Positions 1 through 8,066 of a stretch of 64,000 nt of DNA are shown in pieces. Numbering within the stretch: position 1 is the first letter of the stretch; each line of letters begins with the position of its first letter. The position numbers and the translations under genes are program-made. The notes under the pieces are model-generated. The model had not been told where the DNA came from. It searched no databases and saw only the letters and a list, made by a program, of their open reading frames with translations. This DNA is from Candidatus Fermentimicrarchaeum limneticum (GTDB taxonomy: Archaea; Micrarchaeota; Micrarchaeia; Burarchaeales; Fermentimicrarchaeaceae). Where the stretch lies: positions 620,001 to 684,000 of the forward strand of contig CP058998.1 in NCBI GenBank assembly GCA_013426015.1, in the 5' to 3' direction.

Positions 1-415
1 TTTCAAGGTATAGACTGCCCCCAAGATCCATTGGCTCCGGTTTAAGAATTTCTCCCCGGGCCAGTTTCCTCTGTAGCTCAAGCTCCTTCTGCTTCTCCAT
101 TTCTTCTTTTCTCCTCACCCGCTCTATGTAGCGCTCGTGGCTACTTTTCCATCTCTTGTATTCCTCATAGAAAAAGTCATCCGTCCCGTAAACTTCCTTC
201 TCAGCTTCCCTGTGGTTTTTGTTTGTAGTGCAAAGGATCTCGCAAAACTTGTCCAACTTCTGGCACTCTCCCTCAACAACAGTTTCTAAAATCTCCTTTG
301 AACGCCCTTCCCTGTCAAGCTCCCAAGCTAGCTGTTTGATGTGAAACTCCACCCAGATCGGAAATGGGTGCGTCTCCTGCCAGTTTATCTCATCTTCCAA
401 GAGCTTTCTTTTCAT
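1..415 (-). CDS. Hypothetical protein, 3' end beyond the left edge
   Basis: An open reading frame reads leftwards from an ATG at 413-415 and runs off the window, leaving 138 visible residues. It is highly charged. The region after about residue 95 is rich in Arg, Lys and Glu and probably forms a coiled coil. No catalytic or nucleotide-binding motif is visible. Its start overlaps the end of the next upstream gene by 26 bp, so the two are probably co-transcribed. It lies downstream of the recombinase gene in what looks like an integrated element, so it is probably an accessory gene. I do not recognise the family. Confidence 0.55.
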   Translation of the reverse strand, partial: MKRKLLEDEINWQETHPFPIWVEFHIKQLAWELDREGRSKEILETVVEGECQKLDKFCEILCTTNKNHREAEKEVYGTDDFFYEEYKRWKSSHERYIERVRRKEEMEKQKELELQRKLARGEILKPEPMDLGGSLYLE

Positions 416-761
416 TTTCCAGCCTCCTGTCAATTCCGTAGAGCTTGAGCTTCTGTCTGACTACGAAAAGTTTGATTATAACATTCTCGTATTCAATTGC
501 GGTTGCCTTGATTTTCTGGTAGCTTCCAATCCTTGAAACGTCAAAAGATTCAATTATGCTTGGGGCGGTTCTTCCGTAAAATCTCCTCTCAAAAGCATTC
601 TCGTCAATGGACCTTATCTTTTGCGCAAAAGTCTCCAGCAAATTAGCATCATCAGCCAGAACCCCGGCCAACTCGCCTTTTCTCTTAAGAAGTTCCTCGT
701 ATTCCAGTAAGAGGTAGGCCTGCTTTTTCTTGAGTTTATTCGGAAATAGCCGATAATACAA
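390..761 (-). CDS. Hypothetical coiled-coil protein
   Basis: This 123-residue basic protein is predominantly helical and probably coiled-coil. It has no Cys clusters, signal peptide or membrane segment. It starts 14 bp downstream of the tyrosine recombinase stop codon and overlaps the next gene by 26 bp, so recombinase, this gene and the partial gene at the window edge look like one transcription unit. The function is unknown. From context it may be a small accessory protein of the integrated element next to tRNA-Leu. That assignment is inference only. Confidence 0.5.
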   Translation of the reverse strand: MYYRLFPNKLKKKQAYLLLEYEELLKRKGELAGVLADDANLLETFAQKIRSIDENAFERRFYGRTAPSIIESFDVSRIGSYQKIKATAIEYENVIIKLFVVRQKLKLYGIDRRLENEKKALGR

Positions 762-775
762 ATTCCAGAAGGTGT

Positions 776-1981
776 TCAGTGTAGATCACCCATCAGCTTC
801 TTGTCCAAGCCCATTGCAACGACTTTCTTGGCTAGGAATTCTTTAACCTCCGGGTCCTGGAATAAGGCGTTCATCAGCTCGTTTGCCTGCCCGTTGTAAT
901 CAACCAGAAGCTTCCTTTCGTCTAGCGGGTTGCCGCATCTGCCGCAAAAGGATTGGCCGGGGGAATTCCGCTCCTTGCAGCGATGGCAAATCTTAATATC
1001 TAGCTTCGGCTCTTTCTCAGCCGGTGTTTCTTTCAAGGAGTACATCTGCAGGAGCGTGGAATCAACGTCCCTGCCGGACAGGTGCACGTAGATTGCAGCC
1101 ATGTCGCTGCATTGAGTCCAGCCAAAGTATTCCTTCATCTGAGCCTCTGTAAGCTTGCTGGCTAAGGCAGTTGCCCTTGAGTGTCGGAATAAATGAGGAT
1201 AAATGCGCTTTTTGACCCCGCTTGCCTTCCGGGTTCGGCGTAACATGGCAAGGATAGAAGGGTAGGAAACAGGGATTGGTTCATATCTGCCTAATCTAGC
1301 CGGCCATAAAGGGGCGTTGGGGTTGTCCTTGTCTGGGTGCTCCTGAAGCCATTGGCTCAACACCTGAACACTTGCAATAACCCGGACTCGCCTGCTTCCG
1401 GTCTTTCCGTTCACCAACAAAACCGCGCCATAATTGTCAAACTGAACGTTTTTCAGTTTAAGGTAAAGCAGTTCGCCTATTCTGCAGCCAGATTCGTATA
1501 AGACCAAAATCAGAGCCTTATCTCGTGGATTTGTAGTGGCGTTAGCTAGCTTTTCAACTTCTTCAACTGTTAGCAATTCCTCGGGGAGTTTGTGTTTTTC
1601 ATTCCTCAGTCGGGGCTTGAGCCACTTTATAACTTCCGGGAATTCCTCATCCTCTCCTTTCAGCCATTTGTAGAACGTTTTGAGGACAATCTTGAAATCG
1701 TAAACGGTGTATTCTGAATAATCTTTTGAATCCATAGAGGACACAAGCTCGATCAGATCCTCCTTTGTCGCTTCAGAAAAGTCCTTTCCAAGCCATCCCG
1801 CAAGGTAGCGGACGCACCACATACACTTGACTACCCGGAGCTTGCTTGAACCTTTTGCCAGCCTGATGTGGGCGAAGTCCTCAATCTGCTTTTTGGTTTT
1901 TTCCGGGAGGACAGAAGCTCGCAGTCGTCCTAACTCCTTTTCAAAGTTCGTCTGGTGCTTGTATATGGTGAATTCGTTCAT
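776..1981 (-). CDS. Tyrosine recombinase/integrase with C-terminal zinc ribbon
   Basis: This is a site-specific recombinase of the XerC/XerD/phage integrase family, 401 residues. An N-terminal SAM-like core-binding domain spans about residues 20-120 and the catalytic domain about 135-310. Visible catalytic residues are R167, K193, H263 and R266 in a HxxR motif, W288 in place of the third His, and the nucleophile Y298 in IYVH. Residues 332-350 carry two CxxC pairs that form a zinc ribbon, an addition absent from bacterial Xer proteins. The gene ends about 100 bp from the 3' end of tRNA-Leu(CAG), the usual arrangement for an element integrated into a tRNA. It is related to the recombinase at 12314-13468, which has the same architecture. 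Confidence 0.9.
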   Translation of the reverse strand: MNEFTIYKHQTNFEKELGRLRASVLPEKTKKQIEDFAHIRLAKGSSKLRVVKCMWCVRYLAGWLGKDFSEATKEDLIELVSSMDSKDYSEYTVYDFKIVLKTFYKWLKGEDEEFPEVIKWLKPRLRNEKHKLPEELLTVEEVEKLANATTNPRDKALILVLYESGCRIGELLYLKLKNVQFDNYGAVLLVNGKTGSRRVRVIASVQVLSQWLQEHPDKDNPNAPLWPARLGRYEPIPVSYPSILAMLRRTRKASGVKKRIYPHLFRHSRATALASKLTEAQMKEYFGWTQCSDMAAIYVHLSGRDVDSTLLQMYSLKETPAEKEPKLDIKICHRCKERNSPGQSFCGRCGNPLDERKLLVDYNGQANELMNALFQDPEVKEFLAKKVVAMGLDKKLMGDLH

Positions 1982-2082
1982 GCCTCTGTCCTACTCGAAG
2001 ATCTATTTATAGATTGCTGCTGAATTCGACATATTGTTAGGGGATTGACGAAGTGGAGGCAAGACTCTAGAATGATACACTA

Positions 2083-2168
2083 TGCAGGGGGTGGGATTTG
2101 AACCCACGAACCCACTAAGGGACGAGGTTCTGAGCCTCGCACATTTGACCATGCTTTGCTACCCCTGC
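2083..2168 (-). tRNA. tRNA-Leu(CAG)
   Basis: An 86-nt class II tRNA on the minus strand. The 7-bp acceptor pairs GCAGGGG with CCCCTGC and the discriminator is A, as expected for leucine. The anticodon stem CGAGG/CCTCG encloses the loop CTCAGAA, giving anticodon CAG. A long variable arm and a T arm with loop TTCAAAT follow. No intron is present. The 3' end faces the tyrosine recombinase gene, so this tRNA is a likely integration site. The second attachment copy would lie beyond the left edge of the window. Confidence 0.95.
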
Positions 2169-2254
2169 AGCGGCATATATTCTGTGCATAATATAATATA
2201 AAGTTTAGTTAGTGTTAAAAATACCAGCGAATAAAAACGACTGTGGTGGTGTTT

Positions 2255-4342
2255 ATGGATATGTTCCTGCTTGTGCCGCTCGGCTCCCTGCTCGCACTCG
2301 GGTTCTCCGCTTATCTGGCAAACGGAATACTGAAGCATGATGAGGGAGAGAAGGAGGTGAGGGAGATATCCGCCTCCATACGGGAAGGCGCCAGTGCTTT
2401 TCTCAAGAGGCAGTACGGCACGGTTGGAGTGATAGGGTCTGTCGTGCTGCTCCTGCTGCTCGTGCTCGCATACTTCGGCAATGTTTCATACTTCCTCCCC
2501 TATGCATTTGTTCATGGGATGATAAGCTGCGCCCTTGCAGGCTTCATAGGTATGTCCATTTCAACAAGGGCGAACGGCAGGACGACAAATGCTGCAAAGA
2601 CGAGCCTGAGCCCTGCCTTGAACATTGCTTTCAGCAGCGGCGCGATAATGGGTTTGTGCGTTGCGGGCATTGTCCTCATGGACTTGACCATCTGGTATTT
2701 CATACTGGACCACTTCTACCCCGGTGACATTGAGCTCATAACAGACGTGATGGTTTCCTCCGCAGTGGGAACGAGCTTCATGGCATTCTTCGCAAGGGTT
2801 GGGGGAGGAATCTATACAAAAGCGGCAGATGTCGGAGCAGATTTGGTTGGGAAGATTGAGAAGGGGATTCCTGAGGATGACGCGAGGAATGCGGCGGTGA
2901 TTGCAGACCTGGTGGGGGACAATGTTGGTGATGTTGCGGGGATGGGTGCTGATTTGCATGAATCATATGCAAGCGCAACGCTTGCTGCAATGTCCCTGGG
3001 TGTTTTTGCATTCATCAAAACCGGTTTAAGCTTCAATGCAATGATGGCTCCTCTGCTCATAATGTTTGGAGGGGTCATCTCATCAATAATTGGAACTTTC
3101 TTCGTGGAAGTGAAAGGGGAAAGGGTGAGACACAGGGAGTTGCTCAATGCGATAAGGAGAGGAGTCTATGCGACATCCGCCCTCTCCTTCATAATATCGT
3201 TTATAATCATCTACCTCCTGTTCGGGATGGAGCATATAGGGCTTTTCGGCTCAATGGCTGCAGGCTTGATTGCAGGAGTGGTGATTGGGTTTGTAAGCGA
3301 GTATTACACCTCCTGCACGTATTCGCCTACGAGAAGGGTTGCGCTTTCTGCGGAGAGCGGGACCGCAACGCTCATCATCAGTGGAATTTCAGTGGGCATG
3401 CTGAGCACAGCTGTCCCGATAATTATTGTGAGCATGGTCGCTGTCCTCGGCTACTACCTTGCAGGGGGAGCGGCGAACCATGACATGGGGTTGTACGGAA
3501 TCGCACTTACAGCGGTTGGCATGCTGAGCACGCTTGGGATGACGCTTGCAACTGATGCATACGGGCCTGTCGCAGACAATGCAGCAGGGATTGCTGAGAT
3601 GACCCACCAGCCCCCAAAAATAAGGAGCAGGCTGGATGCGCTTGACGCGATAGGCAACACAACAGCCGCGACTGGAAAGGGGTATGTGATTGCCTCCGGC
3701 GCATTGACGGTGATTGCGCTCATCACTGCATATACGCAGCTCGTGAACAGGATTATTGCGCCTGCTGAACTCACCCTAAGCTTGGAGGACCCGCTTGTCG
3801 TTGCAGGCCTGTTCATGGGAGGGATGCTTCCCTTCGTTTTCAGCTCAACGACAATGAAGGCAGTCGGCCATACTGCGGAAAGCATAGTTGCTGAGGTGAG
3901 GAGGCAGTGGAGGATTAAGGGGGTGCGGGAGGGCAAGGTGAAGCCGGATTATGCAAAATGCGTTGATATATGCACAAAAGCAGCTCTTGGAGCTTTGATG
4001 ACACCCGCCCTCATAGCAGTCGCAAGCCCGATAATTGTCGGCTTCACACTCGGACCTAAGGGTGCGATTGCCCTGCTAATGGGCGCGCTTGTTTCCGCAT
4101 TCTCAATGGCACTCATGATGGCGAATGCAGGAGCTGTCTGGGATAATGCGAAGAAGTATATTGAAGCAGGCCATTACGGAGGGAAGGGTTCGGAGCAACA
4201 CAAAGCAGCGGTTGTTGGTGACACTGTGGGAGACCCATTCAAGGACACTTCAGGTCCTTCTCTGGATGGATTGATAAAGCTCATGACAATGATTTCGCTG
4301 GCAATCGCACCTGTCGTTGTGAAGTATGCACTGCTGAAGTGA
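2255..4342 (+). CDS. hppA: Membrane-bound ion-translocating pyrophosphatase
   Basis: An integral membrane pyrophosphatase (M-PPase) that couples PPi hydrolysis to H+ or Na+ export, about 695 residues with roughly 16 membrane helices. The substrate site signatures are clear: DVGADLVGK followed by DNVGDVAGMGADL in the first cytoplasmic cluster, and GDTVGDPFKDTSGPSL near the C-terminus. The motif GNTTAATGKG has Ala where K+-independent enzymes have Lys, which points to the K+-dependent class. H+ versus Na+ specificity cannot be decided by eye. I chose the ATG at 2255 behind GGTGGTG; an in-frame GTG lies at 2243. An AT-rich TATA-like stretch lies near 2190-2205. The MFS gene follows after 4 bp. 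Confidence 0.95.
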   Translation: MDMFLLVPLGSLLALGFSAYLANGILKHDEGEKEVREISASIREGASAFLKRQYGTVGVIGSVVLLLLLVLAYFGNVSYFLPYAFVHGMISCALAGFIGMSISTRANGRTTNAAKTSLSPALNIAFSSGAIMGLCVAGIVLMDLTIWYFILDHFYPGDIELITDVMVSSAVGTSFMAFFARVGGGIYTKAADVGADLVGKIEKGIPEDDARNAAVIADLVGDNVGDVAGMGADLHESYASATLAAMSLGVFAFIKTGLSFNAMMAPLLIMFGGVISSIIGTFFVEVKGERVRHRELLNAIRRGVYATSALSFIISFIIIYLLFGMEHIGLFGSMAAGLIAGVVIGFVSEYYTSCTYSPTRRVALSAESGTATLIISGISVGMLSTAVPIIIVSMVAVLGYYLAGGAANHDMGLYGIALTAVGMLSTLGMTLATDAYGPVADNAAGIAEMTHQPPKIRSRLDALDAIGNTTAATGKGYVIASGALTVIALITAYTQLVNRIIAPAELTLSLEDPLVVAGLFMGGMLPFVFSSTTMKAVGHTAESIVAEVRRQWRIKGVREGKVKPDYAKCVDICTKAALGALMTPALIAVASPIIVGFTLGPKGAIALLMGALVSAFSMALMMANAGAVWDNAKKYIEAGHYGGKGSEQHKAAVVGDTVGDPFKDTSGPSLDGLIKLMTMISLAIAPVVVKYALLK

Positions 4343-4346
4343 TTGC

Positions 4347-5525
4347 ATGGCAGGGAGGAAGCTTTTCGGCGTGGGGAGGAACATAATCGCCCTGGGAGCA
4401 GTGAGCTTCTTCACGGACATTTCCAGCGAGATGATTTTCCCCATCCTGCCTATTTTTCTTACATCCATCCTCGGTGCTAGCAAGGAGGCGGTCGGCCTCA
4501 TTGAGGGCGTTGCGGACAGCATGTCAAGCATATTCGACATCCTGGTTGGCTATTTCTCTGACAAGTTCAGGAGAAGGAAGGATTTTGTTGTTGCCGGCTA
4601 CGGCTTCTCCTCAATTGTGAAGATAGGCATTGCGCTTTCAACAGCCTGGTGGCACGTGCTCATAATGAGAGGTCTTGAGAGGGTTGGAAAGGGCCTGAGG
4701 ACAGCTCCCAGGGATTCGATAATAGCCGCATCCGTGAACAAAGAGACAAGGGGCAGGGCGTTTGGCCTGCACAGAAGCATGGACACACTCGGCGCGGTTG
4801 TAGGGCCTGTGTTTGCGTATATAGTACTCAGAATATTTGGCGAAAGCGAGGCAGGCTACCGCTATGTATTCTACGCTTCCCTTTTGCCTGCCTTCATAGC
4901 TGTTGCAGTCATAATTCTTTTTGTGAGGGAGCCGAGAAAGAAAACAGGGATTCAGAAGAAACATCCATTCTGGGAGTCGCTGAGGAAAACATCAGGTGAA
5001 TATAAGAAATTCCTCCTGGTTTCAGTCCTCTTCTCCTTGGCCTACTTCAGTTTCGCATTCTTCATTGTGAGAGCAGCGGATATAGGGGTGAAGCCAGAGG
5101 ATGTGATTCTGCTGTATATATTGTATAACATAATCTACATGCTCTCCTCAGTTCCTGCAGGCTCGCTTTCAGACAGGATTGGCAGGAAACCGGTTATTGG
5201 GGGCGCATTTCTCCTTTATGGAGTTGTCTGCCTTGGTTTTGCTTTCGCCAGCAGCTGGTGGCATGCAGCGCTTCTCTTCGCTCTCTATGGAATTTTCGTC
5301 GCGGCAGACGAGTCGGTCAACAAGGCATACATTTCAGACCTGGAGCCTGATGAGATAAGGGGCATGGCTCTGGGGGCGTACAACACTGCGGTTGCAGCAG
5401 CCTATCTTCCTGCAAGCATTCTTGTCGGGGTGCTGTGGACCGCCATGGGGCCTGTTGTGGGGTTTGGCGTTGCTGCAGTGATAGCAATAGTATCGGCTTT
5501 TGCACTTATGATATACGGCAGGTGA
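4347..5525 (+). CDS. MFS transporter
   Basis: A 392-residue major facilitator superfamily permease with about 12 hydrophobic segments. The loop between helices 2 and 3 has GYFSDKFRRRKDFV, and the pseudo-symmetric second half has GSLSDRIGRKPV; both are the classical MFS motif A. The sequence RVGKGLRTAPRDSIIAAS resembles uncharacterised bacterial and archaeal MFS proteins annotated as multidrug or sugar permeases. The substrate cannot be inferred. The gene starts 4 bp after the pyrophosphatase stop codon, so the two are probably co-transcribed, and it ends 2 bp from the convergent gene that follows. Confidence 0.88.
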   Translation: MAGRKLFGVGRNIIALGAVSFFTDISSEMIFPILPIFLTSILGASKEAVGLIEGVADSMSSIFDILVGYFSDKFRRRKDFVVAGYGFSSIVKIGIALSTAWWHVLIMRGLERVGKGLRTAPRDSIIAASVNKETRGRAFGLHRSMDTLGAVVGPVFAYIVLRIFGESEAGYRYVFYASLLPAFIAVAVIILFVREPRKKTGIQKKHPFWESLRKTSGEYKKFLLVSVLFSLAYFSFAFFIVRAADIGVKPEDVILLYILYNIIYMLSSVPAGSLSDRIGRKPVIGGAFLLYGVVCLGFAFASSWWHAALLFALYGIFVAADESVNKAYISDLEPDEIRGMALGAYNTAVAAAYLPASILVGVLWTAMGPVVGFGVAAVIAIVSAFALMIYGR

Positions 5526-5526
5526 G

Positions 5527-6078
5527 CTATTTCAGAGTTGTTCTGAGCTGTTGGAGATATAGCTCATACAGCCTGCCGTAAACAACAGCTTCCACAGTCT
5601 TGTGTTCCCCCTTCTCGGATACTGCAATAAGACCTGCCTTAGATTCCTCATTGTATGAAATCCTGTTATTAGTAAGATCAAGCATGCTGATGTTCTCGTC
5701 TTTCAGCCCCAAGTCTTTGAGAAGCAGGACTACTGGCTCTCTGTCCCCTTTGCCGGCTTGGAGAGTGTTCTTCACCCGGATATTGCCAAACGCGCTCTCC
5801 GCCATGAAGTGCGCAGCCTTTTCTACAAGCGGCCTGTCAATCAGTTTTGGCAACTGGATACTCTCTTCTATCTTCGCTTTGTGGTAATCCGTGAGTTCGC
5901 ACAGCTTCCTTGAAGAGTCGTTCTGAAGCTGGCCTAAGACTTGTTCATGGACTCGGTATATCTCCCTCAGTTTCTTCCTATCCTCCTTCGTAGGACCATT
6001 GGGCGACATCCTAACCCGCGCTATTACGGTCTGGATGCCGGGGTCTTCCAAAACTGGCTTCTCTTTGTATGCGCTCAT
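5527..6078 (-). CDS. Hypothetical protein
   Basis: A soluble protein of 183 residues from the ATG at 6078; a TTG at 6102 would add eight residues. It is rich in charged helices, with a segment around KEDRKKLREIYRVHEQVLGQL in the first third and a more beta-like C-terminal part. There is no signal peptide, membrane segment or recognisable motif. A TATA-like TTTTATAT lies just upstream of the start. It is convergent with the MFS gene and not obviously co-transcribed with the acetyltransferase upstream. I do not recognise the family. Confidence 0.6.
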   Translation of the reverse strand: MSAYKEKPVLEDPGIQTVIARVRMSPNGPTKEDRKKLREIYRVHEQVLGQLQNDSSRKLCELTDYHKAKIEESIQLPKLIDRPLVEKAAHFMAESAFGNIRVKNTLQAGKGDREPVVLLLKDLGLKDENISMLDLTNNRISYNEESKAGLIAVSEKGEHKTVEAVVYGRLYELYLQQLRTTLK

Positions 6079-6119
6079 GAGTATATTTCTGCGGCTGGGC
6101 AATATAAAACTAGATGTAA

Positions 6120-6614
6120 TTAGAGGTATCTCTCCATCCCGGCCGCAGCAAATCCATAGACGAGCCTGTTGCTCCTTCCAGTCGCAGAAAGGAACGCCTT
6201 TATGAACTCCTCATACTCGTACCCGTTCTCCTTTAGGAATTTCGCAGCCTTTTTGGATACGGGAACTGTTGCGATGCATTTCACTCCCATCTCCTTAAGC
6301 TCCTCATCCATCACTTTGAGAAGGGTTGTTCCAATGCCCTTCCCGCGAAAACCTTTCAACACGGCCAATCCAACTCCTGTTGCGTTTTCAGAGTCAACCA
6401 CCCTCTCAATTCCTCCGATGGGCTGGTTTGTTTCCTTGTCAACCACGATGAGGGCGAATTTCTTCCCAGGCAGGTTGTGGTAGTGGTCAACCCACTTGGA
6501 AGACATGTCTTTCTTGAACATCTTAAGGAGTGTCTCCACTTCTTCCGGGCGAGCTTCACGGATGTAATACGTATCACAATCCCTCAATATTCTTTGCTGA
6601 GTTACCTGGCTCAT
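6120..6614 (-). CDS. GNAT-family N-acetyltransferase
   Basis: A 164-residue protein with the GCN5-related acetyltransferase fold. The acetyl-CoA pyrophosphate-binding motif A is visible as GFRGKGIGTTLL at about residues 87-98, preceded by the strand GVGLAVLK. The following helix KKAAKFLKENGYEY matches the usual GNAT C-terminal motif. The acceptor substrate is unknown. It is the last chromosomal gene before the integrated element: the 13-bp left attachment repeat lies 44 bp upstream of its start codon, so the insertion may have replaced or displaced its original promoter region. Confidence 0.85.
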   Translation of the reverse strand: MSQVTQQRILRDCDTYYIREARPEEVETLLKMFKKDMSSKWVDHYHNLPGKKFALIVVDKETNQPIGGIERVVDSENATGVGLAVLKGFRGKGIGTTLLKVMDEELKEMGVKCIATVPVSKKAAKFLKENGYEYEEFIKAFLSATGRSNRLVYGFAAAGMERYL

Positions 6615-6657
6615 GTGTATTTTACGAATTCTCCGTATTAAAAGTTATCAGAAAAAG

Positions 6658-6670
6658 AGTGGGGCTGCTG
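6658..6670. repeat. Left attachment repeat (attL) of the tRNA-Pro element
   Basis: The 13-mer AGTGGGGCTGCTG is identical to 13511-13523, which covers the last bases of tRNA-Pro plus three flanking bases. It lies in the 91-bp gap between the chromosomal acetyltransferase and the first element gene, exactly where the far end of a tRNA-integrated element is expected. Confidence 0.75.
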
Positions 6671-6705
6671 TGAATTAATTTTTCAGTTCAGTTTCTCTAC
6701 CATTT

Positions 6706-7098
6706 TTAAGATTGCTTTGGCTTTATAACAAAATTCTCCTCTATTCTAACTTCCCCTGTCTTCCCATCCATTATAACCTTCCAACTTATACCGGTATTAT
6801 CTGGAACCTTATCATCGATATTAAGTGTTTTATCTTCTACCAATCCATTTTGAGCAGATTCAACAACTCTTCTTATTGAATGAACCTGACCCCTTGACTT
6901 CATAAAGAGAATTCTTCCATCAAGCGTTATACCCTGATGTATATGCGGTTCAGTTTTGCCCCTTTTGCCTATCAACATATCTACATACGCACATCCTATA
7001 ATTTTATCATGTTTAAGTCTTACTTTAACCCAATATTTCTTATCTCCAGTTTCAAATTTCGTAGGTTTCATCCAAAGGTTTGTTTGCAGTTCACTCAT
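6706..7098 (-). CDS. Hypothetical protein of the integrated element
   Basis: A soluble protein of about 130 residues if the ATG at 7098 (MSELQTNLW) is used; an in-frame start at 7122 would add eight. It is beta-rich and basic, with no signal peptide or membrane segment. It lies next to the left attachment repeat and is AT-rich relative to chromosomal genes. Similar small genes of unknown function are common at the ends of archaeal integrated elements. I do not recognise the family. Confidence 0.55.
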   Translation of the reverse strand: MSELQTNLWMKPTKFETGDKKYWVKVRLKHDKIIGCAYVDMLIGKRGKTEPHIHQGITLDGRILFMKSRGQVHSIRRVVESAQNGLVEDKTLNIDDKVPDNTGISWKVIMDGKTGEVRIEENFVIKPKQS

Positions 7099-7207
7099 TG
7101 TACCCACTCTTTCTCTCCCCAAAATGTTGAATTCTTTATTGGACCTGATATTAGCAGATTGTTTGATGCTGAACCAAAAGAACCTTGGGAGATGAGATGA
7201 ATATCCC

Positions 7208-7882
7208 TCATTTTTTAATAAACTTACGTCCGATGAGTATACCTACAAATAAAACGACTACTAAAAGCAGAATTGCACCGCAGATAAACAGGTAAGGATT
7301 TAGAATGGTACTCCAATTCATTGCGCTATTCGAGACTGGCTTGTAGGCGCAATTAGCCGTATCTATGGTATAACCTTCCTTCTCTTTCAATGGGCATACA
7401 CATTGGCAATTATCTCCAGAATTATCAAGTACAAAGGTTCCTCCGCATGTTATAGGACAATATTTCTCAAATTCAATCCAGAACGGTGCTGATGTTTTAT
7501 GGTCAGCGCTATTAACGTCGTAGACTGTCAATTCACACATGCCCTTAAATGCCCTGCTCGTAGCAACAAAAAAAGTTATATTGACTTCGCCATTTGCTGG
7601 AACCCCAAAATTTTGTATCGAACCAGTAGAGCAATTACTATACGCACCGAATACCGCATCAACATTTGCTGTGTTCTTTACAGTCGCATGCACAATACTC
7701 TGCGAGGTTGCAGTCCCAGTAACAAAATCATCAATTCGGGTTATGTTCGGTGTCCCTGGCGAGCCGATCTTGATTCCAGGTCCACACCGCATCAAAGTTC
7801 CTGTTCTTATTTCTTGCATCTTTGACCATTCGCTGCAAGTCAGGCCTGTTCCTGTTTCCACCGCTAAACCCGTTATCCGCAA
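7208..7882 (-). CDS. Truncated type I membrane protein with Ig-like ectodomain (possible fusogen or spike remnant)
   Basis: The frame encodes 224 residues, but only those after about residue 46 look genuine, because the first part overlaps a serine recombinase fragment in another frame. Residues about 55-141 form an Ig-like beta sandwich with paired Cys at 84 and 116 and the pattern ATVKNTANVDAVFGAYSNC. A Cys-rich stalk spans 142-180 with CxCxC, one membrane helix spans about 196-218, and a short basic tail follows. This layout matches the C-terminal part of class II-like fusogens (HAP2/fusexin domain III plus stalk and anchor), but generic Ig-like surface proteins share it. It has no signal peptide and probably no native start, so it is likely a 5'-truncated pseudogene. 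Confidence 0.55.
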   Translation of the reverse strand: MRITGLAVETGTGLTCSEWSKMQEIRTGTLMRCGPGIKIGSPGTPNITRIDDFVTGTATSQSIVHATVKNTANVDAVFGAYSNCSTGSIQNFGVPANGEVNITFFVATSRAFKGMCELTVYDVNSADHKTSAPFWIEFEKYCPITCGGTFVLDNSGDNCQCVCPLKEKEGYTIDTANCAYKPVSNSAMNWSTILNPYLFICGAILLLVVVLFVGILIGRKFIKK

Positions 7883-8006
7883 ACGTGGCAGTTAGGGTAT
7901 GCCCCATTTCTTTTAGCTGCTCCTTGCCAATCTCAATCTGCCTTTCAATAGGTGGGGCCTTGTTAGTATCATCATCCGATTCCCTTGCGTATATAACAAA
8001 TTTCAT
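7731..8006 (-). pseudogene. Serine recombinase, N-terminal fragment
   Basis: The first 85 or so residues match the N-terminal catalytic domain of serine resolvases and invertases: YARES with nucleophile S10, the pattern PPIERQIEIGKEQL, DNGFSGGNRNRPDLQRM, and the conserved WNQDRLARD ending. The frame stops a few residues later at residue 91, where full-length proteins have at least another 90 residues including helix E and the DNA-binding part. The sequence switches at about 7740 into the coding sequence of the neighbouring membrane-protein remnant, so a deletion joined two genes. It should be inactive for recombination. Confidence 0.8.
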
Positions 8007-8066
8007 GTTTTACCTCGTAAAGCTAAAAAGGAAAGGCTGGCAATCTGAGGGGCTACGCCTCCTCAG

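Noticed and set aside
7123-7207. Short plus-strand reading ending in FIGPDISRLFDAEPKEP
   Set aside because: It looks protein-like and could be the 3' end of a lost gene, but it is too short and has no plausible start.
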